A DNA stretch of 64,000 nt from a virus. Position 1 is the stretch's first letter. Each line of letters starts with the position of its first letter. This document shows positions 57,222-64,000 of the stretch, piece after piece. The notes under the pieces are model-generated. The model did no database searches and was not told the origin of the DNA. It worked only from the letters and a program-made list of their open reading frames with translations. The stretch spans positions 1 through 64,000 of IMG/VR virus record IMGVR_UViG_3300038441_001651; one strand, written 5' to 3'. The position numbers and the translations under genes are program-made.

Positions 57222-57745
57222 TGGACGCAAGAACCAGAGCGCGCTTCAAGTCGCTCGTTCGGGAACGTTTGGTGAAATTCATCTACGATCCTGTCGATCT
57301 TTACCACAAACGCGAACTCGCGGAGATTATCGTGGAGAACGACGCTCTGGTTGGCGTTCAGTACCACGGGTTCATCTACCGCAACAAGTTCCACACACAG
57401 AGCGTATATGTCCGGCCGCCGCAAAACATTCCACGGCTTTTTGAGTCGTTGCATGGGCGGATGGACAAAATGCTCGAAGAGCAACTGTCCATTGACCGGG
57501 ACGAGAAGCCACTGGTGCTGGGTTACCTGCAAAAGTGGCTCAACTCCTCCAATGATCCAGCTGTGCTGTTCCAACGCCTGCCGACAGCGCTGCGGGTGCC
57601 ATTCCAGCAAGTCATTGCCGAAAACGGGTGGAGTTTCCCGGAGATGGATATGGATGACGCGGCCCACACAATGGGTATCGGGGAACGGTCACTCGACGCA
57701 CTGAAACTCAGGCTTATGACCAACCTGATACAAGGGGACCGCTAG
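57221..57745 (+). CDS. Hypothetical protein between helicase and polymerase (N4 gp38-like)
   Basis: A 174-residue protein, MDARTRARFKSLVRER, helical and basic at the start, with a central beta region YHGFIYRNKFHTQSVYV and an acidic helical C-terminus. Its position between helicase and DNA polymerase genes and one-base overlaps on both sides suggest a replication accessory factor. No domain is recognised. Confidence 0.68.
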   Translation: MDARTRARFKSLVRERLVKFIYDPVDLYHKRELAEIIVENDALVGVQYHGFIYRNKFHTQSVYVRPPQNIPRLFESLHGRMDKMLEEQLSIDRDEKPLVLGYLQKWLNSSNDPAVLFQRLPTALRVPFQQVIAENGWSFPEMDMDDAAHTMGIGERSLDALKLRLMTNLIQGDR

Positions 57746-60378
57746 TGCGTCATCACTTGTTCTTCCAGAAAAACCAGACGGGTAAGTACCCGGTTGCTGT
57801 CCTTATGAAGCAATACACTTTCGACCAGGGGCTGATTCATCAGAATTACATCAAGCCTCTGGTTGATCGTGGCATTCCGCAAGAAGACTGCATCGCTTTC
57901 AGCCTCTCGTATGAAAATGCGAAGAAGGTCTCGGCGAAGCAGGTAAAAGAGTACTCTGGCAACCTGCTCAAGGTGCTGGAGCGTGTAGGCACCCGGTACA
58001 TCTACTGCACCGACGGAACGTACTTCAAGTACCTCACCGGCCAGAAGAAAGCTGAGGTTCACCTCGGTTACTCGCTGCCTTGTGCTGTTCCTGGCTTCGA
58101 GCACATGCAGGTGGTCTTGGGCGTCAACTACCAGGTTCTGGTGTACGCCCCGGACAAAGCTGCTCACCTAAACCAAGGGTTGGATGCGCTCTGCTCAGTT
58201 TACAAAGGCAATTACATCCCGCCGGGCGATCAGATCATCCATTCCGAGCATTACCCGGAAGGTGCGGAGGCCATTCGCAATGCGCTCGACGAACTACACC
58301 GGTATCCTCATCTGGCGATGGACATCGAAGGATACGGACTACGGCTGGATACATCCGGTATCGCGACCTTCGCACTTGCCTGGACCCACCACGATTTCAT
58401 CGCGTTCAAGGTGGACCTTCAGGATCATCACGGGAAAGACGCCGAGGGTAATTATCATAGCCGCCGGGACAACCAAGAAATTCGAAGTGTCCTCAAAGAA
58501 TTTCTGCGGCAGTACCTGGGACGTAAACGCTTCCATAGCGCCACTTTCGACGTAAAGCACCTCATCTACAACCTGTGGATGCGCGACCCGCTCGATTATG
58601 AGTCCTGCCTGGAAGGTTTGGACATCATGTGCAACAACCTCGACTGTACTAAGGTGATTTCGTACCTGGCCACCAACTCGTGTGCCGGGAACACCCTCAA
58701 CCTGAAGTATCAGTCGCAAGAGTTCACCGGTAACTACGCCCAGGAAGAGATCAAGGACATTCGCAAGATTCCTGTCCAAGATCTGCTCCGCTACAACGGC
58801 GTCGACACCATGGCGACGAACTACACCTACGACAAGCACATGCCGACGGTTATCGCCGATCAGCAGAAAGAGCTGTACGACGGTCTGATGTTGGACAGCC
58901 TCAAGCTGATTATCAACGTCGAGCTGGTCGGTCTGCCGATGTGCCCGAAGAAGGTGATGGAAACCAAGGAAAAGCTGGAGAAGCTCCAGGAAGAGTACCT
59001 GACGGTCGTTCAAGAACACCCGATGGTGCACAAGCTCAACCACCTGCTCCAGGTGGAGGCCATGGAGAAAAAGAACGCCACGTTGAAGACGAAACAGCAT
59101 CCGCTGGAGCACTTCCGCGATACGGTGTTCAACCCAGGCTCTCCGCTGCAATTGCAGAAGCTTCTGTACGAACTGATGGATTTGCCCATCCTGGCCCGTA
59201 CGCCTACCAAGGCGCCGGCCACAGGTGGCAAGATCATCAAGCAGCTGCTCGACCACGAGAAAGCTGTACCGTATAAAGAGCTTTTACAGGCCCTGGTCGA
59301 CTACTCCGCGGTCACCAAGATCATCCAGGCATTCATGCCGGCCTTCGAGAACGGGCTGCTTAAAGCGGACGGCATGCGCTATCTGCATGGCGTGTTCAAC
59401 CTCGGCGGTACCGTGTCTGGGCGGCTGTCTTCCAGCGACCCGAACATGCAGAACCTGCCGGCCGGCTCCGCCTATGGCAAGTTGATCAAGGAACTGTTCA
59501 TGGGTCCGGCCGGGTGGATCTTTGCCGGCGCCGACTTCAACTCGCTGGAGGATTACATTTCCGCCCTGACCACCAAGGACCCGAACAAGCTGAAGGTCTA
59601 CCTGGATGGCTACGACGGGCACTGCTTGCGCGCATATGCGTACTTCAGTGACCAGATGCCGGACATTGACCCAACCTCGGTTGCATCGATCAACAGTATC
59701 GCCAAGAAGTACCCAGATCTGCGCCAGGAGTCAAAGGCTCCAACCTTCGCGCTGACCTACCAGGGCACCTTCGCCACCTTGATGAAGAACCTTGGCTGGC
59801 CGGAGGACAAAGCCAAGCGGATCGAGGCGAACTTCCACGAACTGTACAAGGCCTCGACTGAGTACATCATGGACCGCCTCAAGCAAGCTACCATTGACGG
59901 TTACGTCACTGTGGCCTTTGGTTTGCGCTTGCGCACGCCAATGCTGGCGCGGTCGTACCTACAGCTGGATTGCACCCCGAAAGAGGTCGCGGCCGAAGGT
60001 CGTACCGCAGGTAACGCCATGGGCCAGTCCTATGGTCTGCTGAACAACCGGGCAGCTGCTGCGTTCATGAAACGTGTGCATGCCAGCCCATTCCGCTACG
60101 ACATCAAACCAGTGGCGTTGATTCACGACGCCATCTACATCTTGATCCGAAACGACCCTGCAGTTGTCGAGTTCTCCAACCGTGTGCTGATCGAAGAGAT
60201 GTCCTGGCAGGAATTGCCAGAGATCATGCACGACAAGGTGAAGATCGGTGCAGCGCTGGATCTGTTCTACCCCAACTGGGCCACACCGGTAACTTTGCCG
60301 GTCGGCGCCGACATTCCAACCATCAAGAAGGTCTGTGCTGAGCACATGGCCAAAATCCGGGAGAAACAAGCAGCATGA
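57745..60378 (+). CDS. Family A DNA polymerase (N4 gp39-like)
   Basis: Replicative DNA polymerase, 877 residues, starting at GTG 57745. The 3'-5' proofreading domain has AMDIEGYG (D193, E195), SATFDVKH and RYNGVDTM. Polymerase motif A is GADFNSLED (D597), motif B has K664 with Y672-Q-G, and motif C is LIHDAIYI (H794-D795). Motif C has Ala where Pol I and T7 have Glu. The first 180 residues are an extra domain. The length matches the N4 enzyme. Confidence 0.93.
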   Translation: MRHHLFFQKNQTGKYPVAVLMKQYTFDQGLIHQNYIKPLVDRGIPQEDCIAFSLSYENAKKVSAKQVKEYSGNLLKVLERVGTRYIYCTDGTYFKYLTGQKKAEVHLGYSLPCAVPGFEHMQVVLGVNYQVLVYAPDKAAHLNQGLDALCSVYKGNYIPPGDQIIHSEHYPEGAEAIRNALDELHRYPHLAMDIEGYGLRLDTSGIATFALAWTHHDFIAFKVDLQDHHGKDAEGNYHSRRDNQEIRSVLKEFLRQYLGRKRFHSATFDVKHLIYNLWMRDPLDYESCLEGLDIMCNNLDCTKVISYLATNSCAGNTLNLKYQSQEFTGNYAQEEIKDIRKIPVQDLLRYNGVDTMATNYTYDKHMPTVIADQQKELYDGLMLDSLKLIINVELVGLPMCPKKVMETKEKLEKLQEEYLTVVQEHPMVHKLNHLLQVEAMEKKNATLKTKQHPLEHFRDTVFNPGSPLQLQKLLYELMDLPILARTPTKAPATGGKIIKQLLDHEKAVPYKELLQALVDYSAVTKIIQAFMPAFENGLLKADGMRYLHGVFNLGGTVSGRLSSSDPNMQNLPAGSAYGKLIKELFMGPAGWIFAGADFNSLEDYISALTTKDPNKLKVYLDGYDGHCLRAYAYFSDQMPDIDPTSVASINSIAKKYPDLRQESKAPTFALTYQGTFATLMKNLGWPEDKAKRIEANFHELYKASTEYIMDRLKQATIDGYVTVAFGLRLRTPMLARSYLQLDCTPKEVAAEGRTAGNAMGQSYGLLNNRAAAAFMKRVHASPFRYDIKPVALIHDAIYILIRNDPAVVEFSNRVLIEEMSWQELPEIMHDKVKIGAALDLFYPNWATPVTLPVGADIPTIKKVCAEHMAKIREKQAA

Positions 60379-60551
60379 GCCAAGTAATTATTCAAGTTAT
60401 CGTGGACGTACCTGACCTGCAAGAAGGTGATGCAGAGCGCATCGCTGAGGGGGTCGGTAACCTCATCAACGACAGCGGAGAGCTGTCCGGGGAGTTCTAC
60501 CAGGAGTTCGGCGTGACCGAAGTCACTACTGTGTTTGAGGACGTTGTATGA
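60375..60551 (+). CDS. Small acidic protein, 58 aa
   Basis: Overlaps the polymerase gene by four bases and the next gene by four. MSQVIIQVIVDVPDLQ... is a beta-alpha arrangement with a very acidic profile (EFGVTEVTTVFEDVV at the end). Tight overlaps on both sides and the coding pattern support it, although it is short. Function unknown. Confidence 0.6.
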   Translation: MSQVIIQVIVDVPDLQEGDAERIAEGVGNLINDSGELSGEFYQEFGVTEVTTVFEDVV

Positions 60552-61015
60552 GCAAACTCTTCTACGAACTTAAGGGTTTCAACCGTGACACCCACCCTAT
60601 CCGCCGGCTAGGTCCCAACATGATCGCCACAGCTTGCATGATCACATGCAGCGAATGTGGGGAGAGTGTGCGCCATAACGGCGGCCCTGCCCGTGGCGCT
60701 AAATGCGTGTCTTGTACGCAAGCCGAGCTGGTAAAACTTTGTGGGGGTGCCGCTCCTGTGGGTATCCAGTGCGTTTATACCGAGCGCCTGGAAGATAAGA
60801 GCATTCAAATGTGCGAGGCCAAGCACGCAACATTCTGCTCGGTTTATCTGCGCCTCCCTGTTGGCGAGGTCGTTCCGGTTCACGATTACTACATCCAACC
60901 GGAAAACCCGGACCGGGCCACAGAAAGGGCAGCAGATCTGGTCAATGCTTTGGCCTACATCTTCGGCATCGAGCTGGAACCACAAGGAGCACTGGACAGT
61001 GATCTTCAACCGTAA
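60548..61015 (+). CDS. Zinc-ribbon-like protein, 155 aa
   Basis: ACMITCSECGES and KCVSCTQAE provide a CxxC...CxxC pair (about residues 33-60) typical of a zinc ribbon; a second part from about residue 75 is beta-like (HATFCSVYLRLPVGE) with a helical end (DLVNALAYIFG). ATGA overlap with the preceding gene. Probably a nucleic-acid-binding protein of the replication cluster. Confidence 0.65.
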   Translation: MSKLFYELKGFNRDTHPIRRLGPNMIATACMITCSECGESVRHNGGPARGAKCVSCTQAELVKLCGGAAPVGIQCVYTERLEDKSIQMCEAKHATFCSVYLRLPVGEVVPVHDYYIQPENPDRATERAADLVNALAYIFGIELEPQGALDSDLQP

Positions 61016-61520
61016 TTACCTGCTGCAAGCAGCGCCCATCAAGGACATGCTCACCGAAAAGGTGAGCGGTCCTGGCGGCACTAGCTACGGTCTGACCGAG
61101 GCCGGGTACGACATTCGCATCAAGCAGGATATTCGTTTCTTCTGTGACGGCGAGCGCCGTCGGGTTTCTGTGGAAACTTTTGACGAATACGGGATCGGCT
61201 TGTTGGATGAATTTAACAACGGCCGTTTTGCCTTGGCCTCGGCCATGGAAGAGTTCCTCATGCCCAACTACCTGGTGGGAGTGGTGCACGACAAATCCAC
61301 CTGGGCCCGGCGAGGCCTGTCTGTGTTCAACACGGTCATCGAACCAGGTTGGAGAGGGTTCCTGACCCTGGAGCTGGTGTACCACGGCGAGGGTGAACTG
61401 ATCATCCCAGCGGGCGCCGGTATTGCCCAGGTGTTGTTCAGCGAAATCAACGAGCCGGCCAACTATGGCGGCAAATATAACAATCAACCGGATCGCCCGG
61501 TGGGACCGATCAACAGTTGA
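60999..61520 (+). CDS. dcd: dCTP deaminase-like enzyme
   Basis: A 173-residue dCTP deaminase/dUTPase-fold protein that should produce dUTP (or dUMP) from dCTP, feeding the dUTPase encoded at 30421. Key signs: HDKSTWARRG (conserved Ser and Arg), VIEPGWRGFLTLEL with the catalytic Glu in LEL, and a C-terminal YNNQPDRPVGPI tail typical of the family. GTG 60999 was chosen because AAGGAG lies about nine bases upstream. It overlaps the zinc-ribbon gene by 17 bases. Confidence 0.85.
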   Translation: MIFNRNYLLQAAPIKDMLTEKVSGPGGTSYGLTEAGYDIRIKQDIRFFCDGERRRVSVETFDEYGIGLLDEFNNGRFALASAMEEFLMPNYLVGVVHDKSTWARRGLSVFNTVIEPGWRGFLTLELVYHGEGELIIPAGAGIAQVLFSEINEPANYGGKYNNQPDRPVGPINS

Positions 61521-61551
61521 TCTTGGTATCAACACTGTATACCATGATTGG

Positions 61552-62157
61552 ATGAAGACCAAAAATACGCCTAATCAGGATCTGCTGAAAGCTTGCCTGA
61601 ACTACGACCCAGAAACCGGCGCCCTTCTTTGGAAGGTGCGCCCGGAATGGACTTTCCCCCCTCAGCCGGGACGTACACCGTCCCACATAGCCAACGCCTG
61701 GAATGCTGCGTGGGCTGGAAAGCCTGCGCTTAACAGTGCCGCCAAAAACGGCTACCTGCGTGGAACTATTAACGGTTCGTTTTACTACGCGCACCGCATC
61801 ATCTGGAAGTTGGTTCATAACGTCGAACCCGATGATATTGATCACGATGACGGTAACCGCTCGAACAACGTGCTTAAAAATCTATTCGCCCGTACTCGGG
61901 AGGATAATTTGAAAAATCGCCGGCTTAGCAAGAACAACACCAGTGGTTATCATGGAGTCTCGTTCAGTAAGCGCCACAAGCTGTGGTCGGCAACAATTTA
62001 CCACGAAAAGAAACCGGTCCATCTGGGGTGGTTCAAAGAATTCGACGAAGCTGTCGAAGCTCGCAAAGCAGCTGAAATTCAGTATGCATATCACCCTAAC
62101 CACGGCCGAAATCAAAACCAGGCAGACAATCCAGTCGGCCCAATCGAGAGCACCTAA
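61552..62157 (+). mobile_element. HNH homing endonuclease with AP2 domain
   Basis: Free-standing HNH endonuclease, 201 residues. After an NUMOD-like lead (LLKACLNYDPETGALLWKV), HRIIWKLVHN, DIDHDDGNRSNNVLKNLF forms the HNH core; then an AP2-type DNA-binding segment, SGYHGVSFSKRHKLWSATI to GWFKEFDEAVEARKAAEI. Such genes spread themselves between phages. It directly follows the dCTP deaminase gene, and its last residues (NQADNPVGPIEST) copy the deaminase tail. Start ATG 61552 lacks a good ribosome site. Confidence 0.82.
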
Positions 62158-62421
62158 ATGCGAGCATACATCACCAAATACGCCCTGAGTCAGGGCATCT
62201 TTTCTGTCGAAGGTCGGCTGCATTCCGGTGAGTATGACATGTTCATCTACCGCACTGCCAATAGCCACTTTGACCAGTACGCCCACGGGAAGGACTTCCA
62301 CCTAACCCGCAAAGCTGCAATCGAACGGGCAGAGGAAATGCGCAAGCGTAAGCTGGATTCCCTGATCAAGCAGCAAGCCAAGATCAGCAACATGACCTTC
62401 GCCGACATCAAGGAACTGTAA
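62158..62421 (+). CDS. Hypothetical protein, 87 aa
   Basis: MRAYITKYALSQGIFSVEG, beta-like, FIYRTANSHFDQYAHGKDFHLT, then a basic helical C-terminus (RAEEMRKRKLDSLIKQQAKI). Its start touches the endonuclease stop (TAAATG). This strand-rich lead with a helical Lys/Arg end is a recurring phage small-protein fold of unknown role. Confidence 0.65.
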   Translation: MRAYITKYALSQGIFSVEGRLHSGEYDMFIYRTANSHFDQYAHGKDFHLTRKAAIERAEEMRKRKLDSLIKQQAKISNMTFADIKEL

Positions 62422-62423
62422 TC

Positions 62424-62789
62424 ATGGCCCGCACCAAACACAGCCCGGGCAAATTCGGGCATGCACCGGTCAACGGCCGGTACTTCTATGTCCACCGCCA
62501 GAGCCGCTGTGTTCGGGTGTGGGACATGACAACACAGCCTGTTCCAGCCTACGGGTGGGAACAGGTTTCCCTGGCAGAGTGGGAGGCTTTCCGTAAGGAA
62601 ACGCTGACCATTCCGCTGAAGAAGCGAAAGCAACTCCACGCAACACTGTATGAGGAAAAAGAATGTCCGAAGTCGACGAAATCGCTCAAGCCATCAAAGA
62701 GCAGCACCCAGGCTACTTCCCCATCCAAACCCGGGCGCACGCGGTCAGCATTGCCACAGGCCAGATGCCGGAAGAAAGTTTCAACATGA
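62424..62789 (+). CDS. Hypothetical protein, 121 aa, read-through tail
   Basis: The first 80 residues (MARTKHSPGKFGHAPVNGRYF, then WEQVSLAEWEAFRKETL and KKRKQLHATLYEEKE) look like a normal basic small protein. The last 42 residues are Ser/Lys/Pro/Arg-rich and coincide with another gene (62663-62830) in a different frame, so they look like a lost stop codon. Unrecognised function. Confidence 0.6.
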   Translation: MARTKHSPGKFGHAPVNGRYFYVHRQSRCVRVWDMTTQPVPAYGWEQVSLAEWEAFRKETLTIPLKKRKQLHATLYEEKECPKSTKSLKPSKSSTQATSPSKPGRTRSALPQARCRKKVST

Positions 62790-62830
62790 TTCAGGCAGTT
62801 GCTGACGCATTGATGGAACTCTCGGCATAA
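62663..62830 (+). CDS. Hypothetical protein, 55 aa
   Basis: Reads MSEVDEIAQAIKEQHPGYF... and ends MELSA; the codon pattern is typical of this phage and the helical acid-rich protein looks real. GAGG lies about six bases upstream of ATG 62663. It overlaps the upstream gene by 127 bases in another frame. The holin leader begins directly after its stop. Confidence 0.6.
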   Translation: MSEVDEIAQAIKEQHPGYFPIQTRAHAVSIATGQMPEESFNMIQAVADALMELSA

Positions 62831-62840
62831 ATCGGTATTA

Positions 62841-62899
62841 CTCCAGTCAATTTGCCACTATCATAGCGGTCGACCGCTTTATGGTCATTTTGACTGGAG
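62841..62899 (+). promoter_or_regulatory. RNA hairpin hiding the holin ribosome-binding site
   Basis: CTCCAGTCAA (62841-62850) pairs perfectly with TTGACTGGAG (62890-62899), whose GGAG is the ribosome site of the holin ATG 62907. Between them is a 14-nt perfect palindrome (62865-62878). The fold would reduce initiation, delaying holin accumulation. Confidence 0.55.
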
Positions 62900-62906
62900 A
62901 AGTACC

Positions 62907-63233
62907 ATGCCTTGGAAACAAGACCCCAACATTTGGGGAGTTGTTGGCGCTATCCTCATCAGCTTGGTTTCTGGCTTCCTGTCTGTGGCTTCGGCCCTGG
63001 TAGGCGGCCATAAATTCTCGTTCTTGTGGTTGGCGGCCCAACTCACCGGTGCCTGCTTGGCAGGCTGGCTCGTTTGGGACATGTTCCCTGCTGTAGAGCC
63101 GGACTTGCCAGCATGGATCACCCAACCCATTGCCACCTCGCTTGCTGCTCACTACGGGGGCAAGTGCTTCTCCATTTTGGAGAAACTTGCAGGCAGCCGG
63201 CTGGGGATCCCACCACCTAACCCAACCCCCTAA
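62907..63233 (+). CDS. Holin-like membrane protein, 108 aa
   Basis: Shows two or three hydrophobic segments: about residues 9-30 (IWGVVGAILISLVSGFLSV), 37-57 (FLWLAAQLTGACLAGWLVW) and a weaker amphipathic stretch near 72-90 (IATSLAAHYGGKCFSILEKL). The last, with HYGG...LEKL, recalls phage holins of the lambda-S/LydA type. Holins time lysis by making membrane holes for endolysin release. It has Rz/Rz1 genes nearby on the other strand, though no endolysin is in view. Confidence 0.7.
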   Translation: MPWKQDPNIWGVVGAILISLVSGFLSVASALVGGHKFSFLWLAAQLTGACLAGWLVWDMFPAVEPDLPAWITQPIATSLAAHYGGKCFSILEKLAGSRLGIPPPNPTP

Positions 63234-63234
63234 C

Positions 63235-63261
63235 AAAAACCCCGCCAAGTGCGGGGTTTTT
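63235..63261. terminator. Strong terminator after holin gene
   Basis: AAAAACCCCGC, loop CAAGT, GCGGGGTTTTT. Works on either strand. The ribosome site of the next gene starts just beyond it. Confidence 0.9.
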
Positions 63262-63276
63262 ATTGGAGCAATCCAA

Positions 63277-63561
63277 ATGCCTAAATATTTCACTGTTGTG
63301 TATGAAGTGCATGACGAAGACAAGTTCCGGCAGATCGCCAGCGAAGCGGCTGCTGGCATGCTCAGCCCGCCTGATCGAATTGCCCGCCTGGGCTTCGATA
63401 TCACCGGTTGCGGCTGGGGCGACAGCATGACTCGCGCAGATGCGCACGCGGCGGTGAGTGATTACTCCGACGAGGAGGCCTTGGATCTTCTGCTGCGCCA
63501 GGAAGACGAAGACATCTCGGAGGTTGCTGTTAAGCGGCGGGTGAAGGAGATCGTCGGATGA
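63277..63561 (+). CDS. Hypothetical protein, 94 aa
   Basis: MPKYFTVVYEVHDEDKFRQIA, a beta-alpha start, then a conserved-looking ITGCGWGDSMTRADA and acidic helical C-terminus (DEEALDLLLRQEDEDISEVAV). TTGGAG at 63263-63268 sets ATG 63277. The strong upstream terminator implies its own promoter or incomplete termination. No known family recognised. Confidence 0.65.
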   Translation: MPKYFTVVYEVHDEDKFRQIASEAAAGMLSPPDRIARLGFDITGCGWGDSMTRADAHAAVSDYSDEEALDLLLRQEDEDISEVAVKRRVKEIVG

Positions 63562-63740
63562 TCAAGTCAGTATTTCTGATGATCTACCTGTCAACCAATG
63601 CAGGTTGGCAGATCACCGGTCCTTACACTCAAGCGCAGTGCGAGATACTGAAAGAAGCCGTCCATAAGGCAAAAGAGGAGTCCCGCTGGGGTCTGGTACT
63701 GCCCTCGGTAATCAAATGCCAGGACGCAGGTGATAAGTGA
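63558..63740 (+). CDS. Hypothetical protein, 60 aa
   Basis: ATGA overlap with the previous gene. MIKSVFLMIYLSTNAGWQITG has a short hydrophobic N-terminus that could be a signal or anchor; the rest, CEILKEAVHKAKEESRWG, is helical and basic with a C-terminal Cys. It ends at a bidirectional terminator facing the lysis gene on the other strand. Confidence 0.58.
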   Translation: MIKSVFLMIYLSTNAGWQITGPYTQAQCEILKEAVHKAKEESRWGLVLPSVIKCQDAGDK

Positions 63741-63744
63741 AAAC

Positions 63745-63760
63745 GGGGCCTAATGGCCCC
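63745..63760. terminator. Convergent terminator
   Basis: GGGGCC, loop TAAT, GGCCCC, between the rightward small gene and the leftward Rz gene, whose stop lies inside the stem at 63750-63752. Confidence 0.7.
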
Positions 63761-64000
63761 GGGCTTTATCGTACATGCGCTCGACTGCTAGTCCGCGGGC
63801 GCGAGATTCATCAAAAGCTGCCGCGAGTTCTTGTCGCTCTGCAGTACAGCCTGTGTACAGGTCGGTAAGCACCATTGCGGCGCGGGTAGCTGACGATACT
63901 GCACTGGAACTGCCGGCAGACTCACCGGCTCGTTGTAGACGGGTTCGTAGTGCGGCAACTTCGCCGTGCAGGCTGTCAAGCTCATTACGAGCGTCAAGTT
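63750..64000 (-). CDS. Rz-like i-spanin (C-terminal part)
   Basis: Minus-strand reading frame entering from beyond the window and ending at 63750. The visible part includes HGEVAALRTRLQRAGE, SATRAAMVLTDLYTGC, ERQELAAAFDESRARGLAVE and RMYDKARGH, characteristic of the Rz/DUF2514 spanin family: coiled coil followed by a short conserved C-terminal segment with Cys. Spans the inner membrane and periplasm to disrupt the outer membrane at lysis. Start not visible. Confidence 0.75.
   Translation of the reverse strand, partial: LDARNELDSLHGEVAALRTRLQRAGESAGSSSAVSSATRAAMVLTDLYTGCTAERQELAAAFDESRARGLAVERMYDKARGH
63788..64000 (-). CDS. Rz1-like o-spanin lipoprotein (partial)
   Basis: A second minus-strand frame nested inside the Rz gene. 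The lipobox LTAC in LVMSLTACTAKLP indicates cleavage and lipidation at Cys, followed by a Pro-rich mature part (NEPVSLPAVPVQYRQLPAP). Nesting of Rz1 within Rz is classical for spanin pairs. The true start probably lies just past the window edge; TTG 63997 is in frame. It anchors in the outer membrane as partner of Rz. Confidence 0.72.
   Translation of the reverse strand, partial: NLTLVMSLTACTAKLPHYEPVYNEPVSLPAVPVQYRQLPAPQWCLPTCTQAVLQSDKNSRQLLMNLAPAD

Noticed and set aside
61521-62157. Group I intron around the HNH gene
   Set aside because: The deaminase frame is complete before the HNH gene and no intron core pairing was seen; a free-standing homing gene fits better.
1-64000. CRISPR arrays, insertion sequences, integrase or lysogeny genes
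   Set aside because: No repeat-spacer pattern, transposase, integrase or attachment-site-like structure was seen; the gene set is that of a strictly lytic phage.

Overview
The window is most of the genome of a tailed podovirus of the Escherichia phage N4 type (Schitoviridae). Three things diagnose it: a 3,390-residue virion RNA polymerase on the minus strand (9692-19864) with T7-type catalytic motifs; a second T7-like RNA polymerase split into two subunits (43317-44246 and 45268-46521); and the N4 order of replication genes (exonuclease, primase, RecA-like ATPase, single-stranded DNA binding protein) and virion genes (gp50 to gp59 order, then connector and terminase). The GC-rich codon use and overall make-up suggest a Pseudomonas host; this is inferred, not seen.

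Layout. 66-9676 (+) holds late replication and recombination genes, a TerB-like protein and, around a tRNA-Arg(TCT), about 750 nt of highly structured non-coding RNA (8222-8974). 9692-30384 (-) is the virion block: vRNAP, three internal or tail proteins, neck proteins, major capsid, scaffold-like protein and portal. A dUTPase (+) interrupts it at 30421. 30906-34776 (-) holds a connector, both terminase subunits and three small genes. 34777-35178 is the divergent control region between late-leftward and early-rightward transcription. 35179-46618 (+) is the early region: short translationally coupled genes, hairpin promoters and the split RNA polymerase. 46742-50188 (+) has small middle genes, several with helix-turn-helix or zinc-ribbon features. 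50127-51647 (-) is a pair of probable virion proteins. 51866-63740 (+) carries AAA/MoxR/VWA chaperone-like genes, a helicase, DNA polymerase, dCTP deaminase, a homing endonuclease and a holin. 63750-64000 (-) is the end of an Rz/Rz1 spanin pair that runs off the window.

The two window edges are not the physical genome ends. In N4-like phages the ends lie between the terminase side and the early genes, here about 34.8-35.2 kb, so the sequence is circularly permuted. Endolysin and the large tail sheath, appendage or fibre genes are absent and presumably lie in the unseen segment joining 64000 to 1.

How it works together (family knowledge plus inference): vRNAP injected with the DNA would start at small hairpins with a 3-nt loop (34989, 35867, 36882, 38061). 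Early genes include the two-subunit RNA polymerase, which would transcribe middle genes for replication (polymerase, primase, helicase, SSB). Late virion genes are read leftward, probably by host RNA polymerase.

The most novel-looking items are: (1) a tandem family of 18 diverged small proteins (35905-45245) sharing a C-terminal VPExVxLAxxL signature, which surrounds and splits the RNA polymerase operon; (2) the large structured RNA enclosing the tRNA, resembling the GOLLD class of ornate phage RNAs; and (3) two sets of 3-nt-loop hairpins, with GAA or GGA loops on the template strand as in N4 promoters, spread through the genome.
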